Position numbers and translations under genes: made by a program
Notes under the pieces: model-generated
What the model was told of the DNA's origin: nothing
The model's database searches: none
What the model saw: the letters and a program-made list of their open reading frames with translations, nothing else
Shown: positions 38,547 through 49,812 of the stretch, piece by piece
Layout of the letters: each line of letters begins with the position of its first letter
How positions within the stretch are numbered: the first letter of the stretch is position 1
Source: an uncultured beta proteobacterium
GTDB lineage: Bacteria > Pseudomonadota > Gammaproteobacteria > Burkholderiales > Nitrosomonadaceae
Length of the DNA: 50,666 bases
NCBI GenBank assembly: GCA_900696615.1
Contig: CAADGS010000066.1
Coordinates: 1-50,666, forward strand
Reading direction: 5' to 3'

Positions 38547-39391
38547 TCAATATTGTGTGACGGTAAAGTGTCGTGTTGCAAGCCGATTACCGGTTTCATC
38601 GGCCAATTCTACGCGCCATGCGCCAAGCCTCTCATGATCAAGTTGTTTGCTTGCATTAGTCCGCCAATTGTCAGTATAAATTTGCAGAGGCAGTTGTGAA
38701 TCTAACCTGTCATTGCGGTACCACAAAATATTAACCTTTTTTTTTGCAAATCTTTTACGTGTAAATAAAAATAAATGGACTTGGATTCTCCGTGCCGCAA
38801 CTTTACTGTGTCGATGTTATCGATGGGTTCGCGTGCTTTGATTGCATGACTCAGCTGTGCTCTGATAACTTGCGGATAATCTGAAGTTTCTTGCGGCTTG
38901 AGTGTTGACTTAATATCCGGTTTTCTACGTGGCATAACCATCGATTTTAGAGTTTTTGGCTCAGGCTTGGGCTTCGCGACTGGTGCATAAACCGGATTGG
39001 ACGAGTTGGTGGTTATGCTATCTACTGGCTGAGCTAAGATTGGTGAGTTATTGGATTCGGGTGCAGAGGCGGGATCGGCAGCAGTGGTTTGGTCAATTCC
39101 TTGACGCTCCGCCATCGATTCCTTGTCTTGTGAAACATGGGTTTGATCGATTGCGGTCGCTGTATTTTCATGCTTTGTTGCAGAAGATTCAATTTCGGCG
39201 GTATCCGATAATATAGCGCCGATCAATGCAATAATAACAAGCAATGATGAAATGGCCATAGCAATTTTTTTCCAATCCCATGATTGCTCATATTCAATTT
39301 CTGGCTCATTTAATTCCGGATAAATCTCTTCGATGGCTTGCTGAGGTGACTGTTGGATGTTGATGCGGATTTTTAAAGTATTTTCACTCAT
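38547..39391 (-). pseudogene. DUF2914 membrane protein, frameshifted in an A9 tract
   Basis: The first frame (229 codons, 38702-39391) encodes a cytoplasmic N-terminus, one membrane helix (about 44-64), a long Ser/Pro/Lys-rich linker and the start of a DUF2914 domain (IYFYLHVKDLQKK), then falls into unrelated residues and stops. The adjacent frame carries on exactly where it fails: ILWYRND, DNWRTNASKQLD, LGAWRVELADETGNRLATRHF, ending at 38547. The junction is nine A on the coding strand (38737-38745); ten A would restore one 280-residue protein. It may be a real mutation, a phase-variable tract, slippage-rescued, or a sequencing error. Function unknown. Confidence 0.75.
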
Positions 39392-39665
39392 AACAAATAT
39401 CGTAAGATAAATAATGTCTGATAGTTTTCTACTGGCGGCGTCAGTATAAAGGATTTTTCATTAATCGTAGCATCTTGCTTTACTAAGGTTGAAGACAGAT
39501 TTCGTTACCAATAAGAAAAATAAAGTATGCTTAAAAGTTGCTGAATTATTGTCATTTCGGACAATACGGAAAATCACCGGGATTGATAAATGACATTCAG
39601 CGCTACATTGAGCATGACAAATATGGATAATGCAGTGCATTTGCCGCCATAAAACCTGCGCATGA

Positions 39666-41702
<2,037 letters not shown>

Positions 41703-41722
41703 TCCCTGGTGCGTATTGATTT

Positions 41723-42367
41723 TTATTCTGTACCGCCTGCAACCGCAAAGCAACAATAATTCCCTTTTTTGACAATACATTCTTTGTGCTCGATGTTGGC
41801 TTTTAACAAAGAAGCTAGAAAACTCAGATCAAGTGCACAAAATCCTTGGCGCTCATTAGCGATTTTATAGAAAATGCAGTTATTTGCGATGATTTCAGCA
41901 TAATCTTCGGAAACTTGCTTCATACTGGCGTCATAGCCTAATTCACACATAATAGTCACTACTTCACGGAGTTTGTCGGCTGGTGATGACCGATTCATGA
42001 CTCGATTTTCAAACTGTTCCGCCATCTGTTTTCCAAGTGATTGTAAGCATGCTTGCGATTCATGTTCGTTAAGATTTTTATCGATCCAAGCAAACAACAG
42101 CTTTGCAATAAACGAATAATGTCTGGGAAAAAGCTCGAGTCCGCTTGGAGATAATGTATAAATTTTACTTGGTCTTCCCCCGGTACTCTCCAGTGTCGCG
42201 CTCTGAATAAAACCGCTACTTGCAAGGCTGGAAAGGTGCTGATTGACCGCGTTTCGAGAAATGGATAGCAACTGCGACAATTCATCCACTGTAAGTCCGT
42301 TACGGTTTTGAAGTAATGCAGTGACCAGGGATTGTTGGCTCTGACCCAATAATGATAAGGCTGACAT
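41723..42367 (-). CDS. SufR/ArsR-like helix-turn-helix regulator with C-terminal cysteines
   Basis: 214 residues from ATG 42365-42367. A winged helix (about 15-75, LTVDELSQLLSISRNAVNQHL and GGRPSKIYTL) is followed by a sensory domain whose end carries C164, C177, C197 and C205/C206. The pattern NC-x12-C-ALDL-F-x-LL-x-C-x7-C is that of SufR-type iron-sulfur sensing repressors, though the spacing differs from cyanobacterial SufR. No suf genes are nearby; the divergent pair of small membrane proteins is the likely target. An inverted repeat overlaps its own start codon, suggesting autoregulation. Confidence 0.78.
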   Translation of the reverse strand: MSALSLLGQSQQSLVTALLQNRNGLTVDELSQLLSISRNAVNQHLSSLASSGFIQSATLESTGGRPSKIYTLSPSGLELFPRHYSFIAKLLFAWIDKNLNEHESQACLQSLGKQMAEQFENRVMNRSSPADKLREVVTIMCELGYDASMKQVSEDYAEIIANNCIFYKIANERQGFCALDLSFLASLLKANIEHKECIVKKGNYCCFAVAGGTE

Positions 42368-42384
42368 TCTAATTATTACTGTCA
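42362..42384. promoter_or_regulatory. Inverted repeat TGACA-N13-TGTCA, candidate operator
   Basis: TGACA (42362-42366) and TGTCA (42380-42384) are exact inverse copies with an AT-rich 13-base spacer. The site overlaps the regulator's ATG and sits about 100 bases before the divergent membrane-protein pair. Fits a dimeric winged-helix binding site; no experimental support. Confidence 0.3.
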
Positions 42385-42481
42385 ATGACGTTCAATAGTT
42401 TTAACATATTTATATTGCAAAAGTCCCAAGATCTAAAGTAAAGTATAAAAGCCTTACATTATAAAAAGAGAGGAGAAATTA

Positions 42482-42820
42482 ATGCTTACCTATTTAATCA
42501 TAGTTTTGGCCATTGCTGCTGTCGGCGGTGTGGTTTTAGCAACGAAAGTGTTTGCCGGTCAGCTGGCTCCATGGCCTTTATCGATTGTTCATGCTCTATT
42601 AGGTGCCACCGGCTTGGTAATGTTGATCATGCTTGTGCTGGAAGGATCAGGTGACGCACGCCTAACGGCGGCTTTGGGTTTGCTCGTTGTTGCTGCATTG
42701 GGAGGATTCTATCTTGCTTCCATACATGTAAAGGGTAGTGTTGCACCGAAAAATATTGTCCTGATCCATGCGGGCGTAGCAGTAGCGGGTTTTCTGACGT
42801 TGTTGAGTCTGTTTATTTGA
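42482..42820 (+). CDS. Small four-helix membrane protein
   Basis: 112 residues, nearly all hydrophobic, with four predicted membrane segments (about 3-22, 32-52, 61-81, 91-111). No family recognised with confidence. A strong ribosome site (GAGAGGAG) precedes the ATG. It is followed after 18 bases by the DUF2231 gene, so the two are co-transcribed and divergent from the Fe-S-type regulator. No cysteine or obvious haem-binding motif other than scattered histidines. Confidence 0.75.
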   Translation: MLTYLIIVLAIAAVGGVVLATKVFAGQLAPWPLSIVHALLGATGLVMLIMLVLEGSGDARLTAALGLLVVAALGGFYLASIHVKGSVAPKNIVLIHAGVAVAGFLTLLSLFI

Positions 42821-42838
42821 CTTTGAAGGAAGACATCC

Positions 42839-43270
42839 ATGAAACACCCTATCCACCCGATGTTAGTTCATTTTCCTATAGCAACCTGGTTTCTTGCGAC
42901 CATAGCAGACATCGCCAGTTTATTTACAAATGAACAAATAGGCTGGGTTGCTGGGGTGTTATTAGTTGTCGGTACAATTACTGCATTGCTTGCCATGACA
43001 ACAGGTCTTATAGAACTCGGAAAAATCGACCAGAACAGTCCTGCGATCAAGATAGCCAATCAACACATGATACTTATCTTGATAAGCTGGTCTTGCTATG
43101 CAGTTAGTCTATTTTTGCGTCTGAACGGTACGCAACTTGAGCAACCAGGATTGATAGCTATTTCTTTGTCAATTGCAGGATTTATTTTTCTTTGCAGTGC
43201 AGGGTGGATGGGCGGGAAGCTGGTATATGAATATGGCATAGGCATCCATCACGATAAAACTTCTAAATAA
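42839..43270 (+). CDS. DUF2231 membrane protein
   Basis: 143 residues with four membrane segments. The N-terminal HPIHPMLVHFPIATW is the hallmark of DUF2231; its histidines could bind haem or metal, which is not proven. GGKLVYEYGIG at the end is also typical. Co-transcribed with the upstream four-helix protein, downstream of a redox-type regulator; the context hints at a role in respiration or stress, by inference. Confidence 0.85.
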   Translation: MKHPIHPMLVHFPIATWFLATIADIASLFTNEQIGWVAGVLLVVGTITALLAMTTGLIELGKIDQNSPAIKIANQHMILILISWSCYAVSLFLRLNGTQLEQPGLIAISLSIAGFIFLCSAGWMGGKLVYEYGIGIHHDKTSK

Positions 43271-43433
43271 AGAAAGTTAAATCAGTACCGTGTCTTGAGA
43301 TACTTCTAGTTTTGTAATGAGACTGAACAGCGATAGGCTTAACGCTACATTCTTTTTCAATCCTGCGGCGTTTACGTTTAATAATCATGCTCGTTAAAAT
43401 TGCAGCGGAAAGCTTACATTTTATAGCCTATGC

Positions 43434-43994
43434 TCATAGCGTATTTTCTACGGCTAAGCTGAATGTGCCGGTGTGTTCACCATTAAGGCTGTATTCATAA
43501 GTACCTGCTGGAAGACCATATACCGCTAACGGAATAATTTTTTCGTAAGGGACAACAATGGTTGCGCAGGTTATATCATTCGGACCTGGAACTACATGCA
43601 TAGTAACTTCAAATTTATTGGTTTTCAGACGCTGATTGATTTGTCCAAATTCGCTGCAAGGAGAAGGAGCAGTAAATCCGTTTATCTTTAGAAATACCTG
43701 GATAGGTAATGTGCTCGTAACGATTAGTTCAACTGTATCCGGTACCAGTCCTCGCCCTGGCGCAATTGTGGTTTCCATGTAATCGAGCAGTCGCCATGTA
43801 TTGGTTATATTATCGAATTGAAATATTGCATCCTGAAAATTTCCGACTTGCGCGTCCGTATCGACGCGAGGAATTGTCAATATTCCATCACGATATGTTG
43901 GATATCCGGTAACTGGTGCATTTTGTGAAAAAGCACAATTGATCAGTAAAAAAGAAATTGTAGTGATTATTAAGAGAGCTTTAAGTCGATGCAT
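43434..43994 (-). CDS. Exported protein of unknown function
   Basis: 186 residues with a clear signal peptide (1-24, LLIITTISFLLINCAFSQ). A lipobox-like LINC is present, but Asn before the Cys is atypical, so lipoprotein status is doubtful. The rest is beta-rich, with two further cysteines (SPCSEFG and ITCATIVV) that could form a disulfide. No family recognised. Stands alone between the DUF2231 gene (convergent) and hpt (divergent). GAGGA-type ribosome site present. Confidence 0.7.
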   Translation of the reverse strand: MHRLKALLIITTISFLLINCAFSQNAPVTGYPTYRDGILTIPRVDTDAQVGNFQDAIFQFDNITNTWRLLDYMETTIAPGRGLVPDTVELIVTSTLPIQVFLKINGFTAPSPCSEFGQINQRLKTNKFEVTMHVVPGPNDITCATIVVPYEKIIPLAVYGLPAGTYEYSLNGEHTGTFSLAVENTL

Positions 43995-44163
43995 GCTATT
44001 CTCCTTGATATCGAGGAAGATTGTAGCGTAATAATATGCCTATGTTGTATCAAAAATGATTAGTAAAATTAATCAGAAATAATATGATCTTGTATCAGCC
44101 TTAGTTCATTCTACCGTTAATTTACACGCTGTAAGCGCTTACTTCCATAACGTTAACATTTTT

Positions 44164-44718
44164 ATGCTTACCTACCTAAAAGCTCAACAGATCCTCGATA
44201 CGGCTGAATTAATTCATTCGGAACAAGCCATATCGCAGACAGTGCAACGACTGGCAGCAGAGATCACACAGCTGTTAGCGCATCAACAGCCATTGGTTTT
44301 ATGCGTGATGAACGGAGCTGTGGTGTTTGCCGGACAGCTCCTGCCACAGTTACAGTTTCCACTCGATTTCGATTATGTGCATCTGACGCGCTATGATAAT
44401 AAGTTGCATGGCGGGAGCATTCACTGGCGGGTTGAATCGAAGGAAAATGTGCGTGACCGGACAATATTGGTGCTCGATGACATTCTGGACGAAGGCATCA
44501 CGTTGACTACTATTCGTGACAAACTGATTAAAAATGGTGCAAAAGCATTTTATAGTGCAGTGCTTGCAGAAAAAGAATTGGATAAGCCAAAATCGTTCCA
44601 TGCGGATTTTGTTGGATTGACTGTACCCAACCGCTACGTATTTGGTTTTGGTATGGATATTTATGGCGCATGGCGGAATTTGCCTGCTATTTATGCAATG
44701 AAAGATCAGGTTCTTTAG
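44164..44718 (+). CDS. Hypoxanthine-guanine phosphoribosyltransferase
   Basis: Purine salvage enzyme joining hypoxanthine or guanine to PRPP. 184 residues, with the PRPP loop TILVLDDILDEGITLTTI and an upstream FDYVHLTRYD segment. It lies 12 bases before the methylthioinosine phosphorylase gene, whose product releases hypoxanthine, so this pair would turn methylthioinosine into IMP. Gene name left blank because hpt and gpt types are hard to separate here. Confidence 0.9.
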   Translation: MLTYLKAQQILDTAELIHSEQAISQTVQRLAAEITQLLAHQQPLVLCVMNGAVVFAGQLLPQLQFPLDFDYVHLTRYDNKLHGGSIHWRVESKENVRDRTILVLDDILDEGITLTTIRDKLIKNGAKAFYSAVLAEKELDKPKSFHADFVGLTVPNRYVFGFGMDIYGAWRNLPAIYAMKDQVL

Positions 44719-44730
44719 CACGAGGGAATA

Positions 44731-45477
44731 ATGCTTGCAATCATTGGCGGCAGCGGAATGACACAATTATCTTGTCTGGAAATTGCGCACCGGCGAATCA
44801 TACGTACGCCATATGGTGAGCCTTCCGGGCCATTGACATTTGGCCAGATTAACAATCGGGATATTGTTTTTCTGGCGCGACACGGGCATGGACATACGAT
44901 TCCTCCGCACGCGATCAATTACCGCGCAAATTTATGGGCGCTGCATTCGTTGCGGCCGTCCCATGTCATCGCTATTGCTTCAGTAGGGGGTATTCGCGCT
45001 GATCTGACGCCAGGGCGTCTGGTGGTGCCAGATCAGATCATTGATTATACTTATGGGCGCAATTTTACCTTTTTTGATGGTACGGATCAGCGCGTGACAC
45101 ATATTGATTTTACCTTGCCTTACTGCTCGCAGACTCGTATGTTGCTATTGCAGGCCGCTAAAATTGCCAATGAGAGTGTTTTCGATAACGGAGTATATGC
45201 TGCAACGCAAGGCCCGCGACTGGAGACTGCTGCTGAAATTAACCGGCTGGAACGCGATGGCGCGGATATGGTGGGGATGACAGGCATGCCGGAAACCGCT
45301 CTGGCACGTGAACTGGGATTGAATTATGCTACGCTTGCGGTAGTGGCAAATCATGCTGCCGGGCGGGGTACAAATGTGCAAGGTATTCCATTCAAGGAGA
45401 TTTATGCGGTATTGGAACGGGCAATGGTGAATGTTAGAAATATATTGCAACAAGCGGTGAATTGTGATGGCGATTAA
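44731..45477 (+). CDS. S-methyl-5'-thioinosine phosphorylase (MTAP family)
   Basis: 248 residues of the purine nucleoside phosphorylase/MTAP family. Features: LAIIGGSGM at the start, [58 protein letters not shown] and ANHAAG. The Pseudomonas-type members prefer methylthioinosine over methylthioadenosine; the neighbouring hypoxanthine transferase supports that reading, but adenosine-type activity cannot be excluded. Overlaps the def start by 11 bases. Confidence 0.88.
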   Translation: MLAIIGGSGMTQLSCLEIAHRRIIRTPYGEPSGPLTFGQINNRDIVFLARHGHGHTIPPHAINYRANLWALHSLRPSHVIAIASVGGIRADLTPGRLVVPDQIIDYTYGRNFTFFDGTDQRVTHIDFTLPYCSQTRMLLLQAAKIANESVFDNGVYAATQGPRLETAAEINRLERDGADMVGMTGMPETALARELGLNYATLAVVANHAAGRGTNVQGIPFKEIYAVLERAMVNVRNILQQAVNCDGD

Positions 45478-46000
45478 ACCGGTACTCAAAATGGGCGATC
45501 CCGTATTGCTGCAGGTGGCTAAGCCTGTTGACCGGTTCGACTCATCTGAACTGCACTCGTTAATTCAGGATATGCACGATACTATGATTCACCTGAATGG
45601 CGCTGGTTTGGCTGCGCCACAGATCGGCGTTAGTTTGCAAGTGGTGATTTTTGGTTTTGCTAACAATCCACGTTATCCGCGCGCCGAAGAGGTGCCCTTT
45701 ACCGTTCTAATTAATCCCCAATTGACATTGTTATCGGATGAACAGGAAGATGGCTGGGAAGGTTGCTTGAGTGTGCCGGGTATGCGTGGCGTAGTGCCAC
45801 GCTATGTGCATTTGCGTTACCAAGGTATGGATCAATACGGCTGTGCCATCGATCGAACTGTCAGCGGTTTTCACGCGCGCGTGGTGCAGCATGAATGCGA
45901 TCATTTGCAGGGAATTCTCTATCCAATGCGAATTAAGGACTTCCGTTTGTTTGGCTTTACGGAAGTATTATTTCCAGGGCAAGAGGTGATGGATGATTAA
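45467..46000 (+). CDS. def: Peptide deformylase
   Basis: Removes the formyl group from nascent N-terminal methionine. 178 residues (177 from ATG 45467; GTG 45464 directly before). The three motifs are intact: [10 protein letters not shown] at 45-54, EGCLSVP with metal-ligand C100, and H142-E143-x2-H146 (QHECDH). No fmt follows, so this is likely an extra paralogue, coupled to the salvage genes by an 11-14 base overlap. Confidence 0.95.
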   Translation: MAIKPVLKMGDPVLLQVAKPVDRFDSSELHSLIQDMHDTMIHLNGAGLAAPQIGVSLQVVIFGFANNPRYPRAEEVPFTVLINPQLTLLSDEQEDGWEGCLSVPGMRGVVPRYVHLRYQGMDQYGCAIDRTVSGFHARVVQHECDHLQGILYPMRIKDFRLFGFTEVLFPGQEVMDD

Positions 46001-46045
46001 TCTAAGAAAATATATACTTGTTTCATTTCTCTATTCAAGTAGCAT

Positions 46046-47530
46046 TTATATTTTCTTATACCACTTCCCATTTTCTACCGAATCGAATTCGGTATATTGA
46101 CTCATCATGAATTGCCAAAGTTTGTTGTGCTTCGTTTCAATAAGATCGTCGTAATCATTTTTTACAAATAGGTAAGTGGGCGGTTTGTTTACAAATTCAT
46201 TGTAAAATTGTTCCCATTGAAAATCTAAATAATACTCCAGAATCCACCCATTGGTGCTTAGCTCGGGTAAGCGGGACGCGAGGATATACATTCTAGGGTT
46301 GCCGCATACAAAAATCGTATCTTCTTCATTTAATGCTGTGAGTAAATTCGCTGCATCTTCTTTCGCATAATCGTAACTATACAACTTTGTATGATTGTGA
46401 GAACTCATACCCCTTTTTACCGATTCGATTTGCATATTAAAAACTAACAATAACATCGCCGTTAATAGGCCGACTGCTAGTACAGTGGATTGCAGTTTTA
46501 TTCTTTGCAACAGGTGATACAGGATAAAATCCAGACCGATGGCGGAAAAGAAACCTATCGGCACATATAATAATTGCAAATGATAGGACCACCACGAGGT
46601 TTTCTGCATAAGAATTACCAGAAATCCGACTATGCCCCACAATACCATTTGAATGGCAAAATGAGGCTCTTTTCGGAATATGATCAATACTCCGATGACA
46701 GCAAGTAATAGGAATGCAAGCATTCTTTTGCCAAACCATTTGATTGAATTCAGCAACCTTTCGGGATCAACCTGATCATCCAGATTCACCACACTGGCGG
46801 GAATTTTAAAAAAAATATCCCATACGAGATTTTCGATGTGGTGATTAAAAATATAAAACAGAAATAAAGAGACCGGCACTGCAAATCCCAGGATAAGTGG
46901 CATTAGTTTTTTGCTTATGAGATCTATCCAGCCGTTTTTTCTGATTACGAATATAAGATGAATGAGCAGAAAGCAAAAAATGATCGGCGTGAAAACTAAT
47001 TTGCAAAGTAGAACAATGCCTATCAATCCTCCTATCGCTAAGTAGGTGATGAATAATCGATTTCCATCCTTATAGGCTTTGTCCAATAACCAAACGATAA
47101 GAAATAGTGGAACGGAGACGAGTGCTTCAAGCTGGGTGAGATGAAAAGGGGTGGCATTGCAATAATATACCCCGACAATGAATAGCGGCATCAAGCCAGC
47201 GAAATATTCATTGCGAAATAAAGAGTTTTGTTTGAGAGTTAAGATCAAAATAACGGAAAATATTAACCAATAACCTAATTCAAACAGATGGATGCTAATA
47301 TCACTCCAACCCAAAGTTTTACCTGCCAATAAATAAAATAAAAAGATACCCGGCTGTTTATAATCAAACAAATCTTGATAAAGCACCTTGCCGGAATCCA
47401 CGAGTTGAGCAATAACTACGAATAGTGACTGATCGCCTCCCAATACTGTGACGCTATGAATCAACCCCAACGTAATAATGATGGAAAGTGCGGCAATACT
47501 GGTAAATCTATTTGGAATGTTCGGAGTCAT
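46046..47530 (-). CDS. GT39-like polytopic glycosyltransferase
   Basis: 494 residues with about ten to eleven hydrophobic helices and a soluble C-terminal stretch, the shape of GT-C glycosyltransferases that use polyprenyl-phosphate sugars. The first periplasmic loop has GGDQSLF and YQDLFDYKQPGIFLFY, matching the family's acidic loop. Donor and acceptor unknown. It is solitary; no polysaccharide cluster is visible in this window. Confidence 0.75.
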   Translation of the reverse strand: MTPNIPNRFTSIAALSIIITLGLIHSVTVLGGDQSLFVVIAQLVDSGKVLYQDLFDYKQPGIFLFYLLAGKTLGWSDISIHLFELGYWLIFSVILILTLKQNSLFRNEYFAGLMPLFIVGVYYCNATPFHLTQLEALVSVPLFLIVWLLDKAYKDGNRLFITYLAIGGLIGIVLLCKLVFTPIIFCFLLIHLIFVIRKNGWIDLISKKLMPLILGFAVPVSLFLFYIFNHHIENLVWDIFFKIPASVVNLDDQVDPERLLNSIKWFGKRMLAFLLLAVIGVLIIFRKEPHFAIQMVLWGIVGFLVILMQKTSWWSYHLQLLYVPIGFFSAIGLDFILYHLLQRIKLQSTVLAVGLLTAMLLLVFNMQIESVKRGMSSHNHTKLYSYDYAKEDAANLLTALNEEDTIFVCGNPRMYILASRLPELSTNGWILEYYLDFQWEQFYNEFVNKPPTYLFVKNDYDDLIETKHNKLWQFMMSQYTEFDSVENGKWYKKI

Positions 47531-47801
47531 TGCGGTGATGAGTTATTGTTTTGTTAATGATTAAAAATTTTATAGAGCCAATGAAGATTCATTAAGAGCA
47601 TAGAAATTTTTCTACGAGTACCTATGGAAAGTTTAATTAAAAACTTTCCAGAATCTTACCTGATTGTGTACTGTCAGATATTCGTATATAGCTTAAAACA
47701 TGTAAGATTATTTTTGTAATTATATCAGTCAAATCAGCAGGTAATAAATTGTTGTATTTGTCTTGATCGGTACCAAATCATTAGTGGCGATAATAAAAGG
47801 A
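47531..47801. other. AT-rich intergenic region
   Basis: About 270 bases upstream of the GT39-like gene. No ORF, RNA gene or clear terminator recognised. It should contain that gene's promoter. Together with the decayed ORF beyond it, almost 700 bases here lack an intact gene. Confidence 0.5.
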
Positions 47802-48136
47802 TCACACTATGCTTGTTAATGAATATGAGTTATCCGTAACGTTCCATTTCGAAATTTCTTTATCTTTTTTATCATTCAATTCAAATTCTACTGACATAAC
47901 CGAACCTTCTTTTTTACCGTAGAATCTGACATCGGTTTTACCATATCGCGTAATTTTTCTGGTGTGGGAGTTGTTAGAAATAGCTGCGTAAAGGATTCGG
48001 CTTGTTTGGCTTGCATGATCAAGCGATTGACAGGGATTAATTCCTTGCGTGAATCGCTATCTTGCGGGAAATTCGATTTGTGCGGCTTATTGGAGAAGAG
48101 ATGGCGATGGGATTGTAATGGTATTGTAAGGGCAAG
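47802..48136 (-). pseudogene. Decayed ORF with single-base frameshift
   Basis: Two minus-strand frames read like one protein. The first, open from 48136 and stopping at 47888, contains MQAKQAESFTQLFLTTPTPE then KLRDMVK. The second continues in the neighbouring frame with TDVRFYGKKEGSVMSVEFEL and ends at 47802. One more A in the AAAA run near 47937-47940 would join them as DMVK-TDVRFYG. No good start codon or N-terminal part exists upstream, so it looks like a leftover C-terminal fragment. Family not recognised. Confidence 0.35.
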
Positions 48137-48224
48137 CTACTTTGCAGCGGATGCGGATTGTTTTGTAAAGAATCCGCATCAGCCGAATGGAATCCTTCTG
48201 TACGGGATATTCTCGTGGCATTCG

Positions 48225-48824
48225 TTACGGTTGCCTTGTATAGATAACCTCGAGCATTTTCATTTCCTCGCCGCCATGGTGAGTTCCGTACATGATGAAT
48301 TCCTGGTTATTGCTATCCACGATTTTCCAGATAGCGCGGTGCGTCATATGCCCGCCGCCCACTTCCGCGTGTTGTCCGGTAAAGATGATGGTCTTACCGT
48401 CTGCGCTTGCTGTGCCTTCCATCGTGAAAATGCCTGTGCTCATGCTATCGATCCATGTCGAAAAATACTGTTTGAGTAAGTTGTCGTAAGCGATAGTCCA
48501 AATCCCTTTATGGGGTTTGCCGTGCATGCTGCCGGTAATTTCTTGCTGGAGAAAACGCCCTTCCAGTAACATTCTGATATTTACGGAACCTGTTGACTCC
48601 ACCGGTGGTTTTTGCGGATCCATCCATTCTTTCGTTTTTGTTGCCCAACTGCCCGTGAGACTTGCCAATAGCTTGTGCTGCTCTCCTGGCGTAGCCAATT
48701 TTGTATAAATTTCCATCATTTCTTCAGGACTCATAGGCTTGCCGCTTTTGGGGTCGTCGGCAATAGCGCCCGTTGTCAGTATTATCGAAAACCAAATAAC
48801 CAAAGCAAAATGTGAATACTTCAT
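48225..48824 (-). CDS. DUF1579 exported protein
   Basis: 199 residues with a signal peptide (1-22). The body matches DUF1579: LLASLTGSWATKTKEWMDP, GRFLQQEITGSM, GIWTIAYDNLLKQYFSTWID and IMYGT near the end. The family has a lipocalin-like beta barrel by prediction and no known activity. Last gene of a minus-strand cluster with DUF1428, VOC and two YciI-like genes, a group often linked to an ECF sigma factor. Confidence 0.85.
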   Translation of the reverse strand: MKYSHFALVIWFSIILTTGAIADDPKSGKPMSPEEMMEIYTKLATPGEQHKLLASLTGSWATKTKEWMDPQKPPVESTGSVNIRMLLEGRFLQQEITGSMHGKPHKGIWTIAYDNLLKQYFSTWIDSMSTGIFTMEGTASADGKTIIFTGQHAEVGGGHMTHRAIWKIVDSNNQEFIMYGTHHGGEEMKMLEVIYTRQP

Positions 48825-48868
48825 GACTTTCTCCTTAAAAAATTTTTAATATACAAACTATCAATAGC

Positions 48869-49234
48869 TTATTTGAAGCTAACAATTGTTTTAAAACCAC
48901 CATATGCCATTCGTTTACAGTCGAAAGGCGGTGAACTGGGATTCATCATTTTTTCCAGTCTCGGATCAGCCATGACGGCCTGATTAACGCGATCGCGATG
49001 TTCTCTTGACTCGAAAACGATCCATGCAAAAATGACTGTTTCGTTCTCGGTGGCACCAGCCAATTTATTGAACGATACCAATTCTTCTTGATTGAGATCA
49101 TCTCCTGCGCACTCGATATACTCCAGAGCGCCATGCTCTTTCCAAACCGAACCGGCCAATTCGGCCATTTTTATATAATCATCCAGTTTATTCTGAGCAA
49201 TGGGAATCACATAACCATCTACATATTTTTCCAT
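48869..49234 (-). CDS. DUF1428 family protein
   Basis: 121 residues matching DUF1428 (YbaA-like), an alpha-beta barrel dimer fold: start YVDGYVIPIAQNKLDDY, middle VIFAWIVFESREHRDRVNQAVMADPR, end CKRMAYGGFKTIV. No catalytic activity is established. Between DUF1579 and the VOC gene, each about 45 bases apart. Confidence 0.9.
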   Translation of the reverse strand: MEKYVDGYVIPIAQNKLDDYIKMAELAGSVWKEHGALEYIECAGDDLNQEELVSFNKLAGATENETVIFAWIVFESREHRDRVNQAVMADPRLEKMMNPSSPPFDCKRMAYGGFKTIVSFK

Positions 49235-49282
49235 AGTGTTTTCCTTTGAATTTATTATTTAAATGTTAGACGCAGTGGGGCA

Positions 49283-49747
49283 TTACCCGGTACATTCCAC
49301 TGCTGCAGCTTGACGAATTTCTTCAGGACTGACATCACGGATATGGGTTGCTATCGACCACTGATGTCCGAAGGGATCTTTCACGCTACCATAACGGTCG
49401 CCCCAGAACATATCATCAACCGGCATCATTACGGTTGCACCGGCCTTAACTGCTCGATTAAAAACCGCATCGACATCCTCAACTTGCAAATGAATCGTGA
49501 CGGGCGAACCTTTCAACGTGAGCGGGCTAAGGCAATCCCATTGTGGATTTTCGTCTACCAGCATCACGAGTGAATCGCCAATTCGAATACAGGCATGAAT
49601 CAATTTTCCACCCGGACCTGGAACCCGGATCATTTCTGTGGCATTGAATGCTTGCCGGTAAAATTCGATTGCCTTGGCGGCATCTGAACAAACCAGGTGT
49701 GGTGTAACGGTGTGCATGCCTTCGGGAATAGGGCTTACTTGCGACAT
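49283..49747 (-). CDS. VOC (glyoxalase/PhnB-like) family protein
   Basis: 154 residues, PhnB/YdcW-type vicinal oxygen chelate fold in two beta-alpha-beta-beta-beta halves. Segments: TPHLVCSDAAKAIEFYRQAF, GDSLVMLVDENP, VTIHLQVEDVDAVFNRAVKAG and RYGSVKDPFGHQWSIATH. Metal-binding residues are only partly kept, usual for PhnB-like proteins. Substrate unknown. Member of the DGPF-type cluster. Confidence 0.9.
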   Translation of the reverse strand: MSQVSPIPEGMHTVTPHLVCSDAAKAIEFYRQAFNATEMIRVPGPGGKLIHACIRIGDSLVMLVDENPQWDCLSPLTLKGSPVTIHLQVEDVDAVFNRAVKAGATVMMPVDDMFWGDRYGSVKDPFGHQWSIATHIRDVSPEEIRQAAAVECTG

Positions 49748-49812
49748 AGTAGTCTCCTTATATTTGATATCAATTAAAACAATGACTTGATTGCTATAGT
49801 AATCGATACTAT

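Noticed and set aside
47964-48479. 171-codon plus-strand frame
   Set aside because: It lies antisense to the DUF1579 gene and the decayed ORF, and its Cys/His-rich sequence matches no family.
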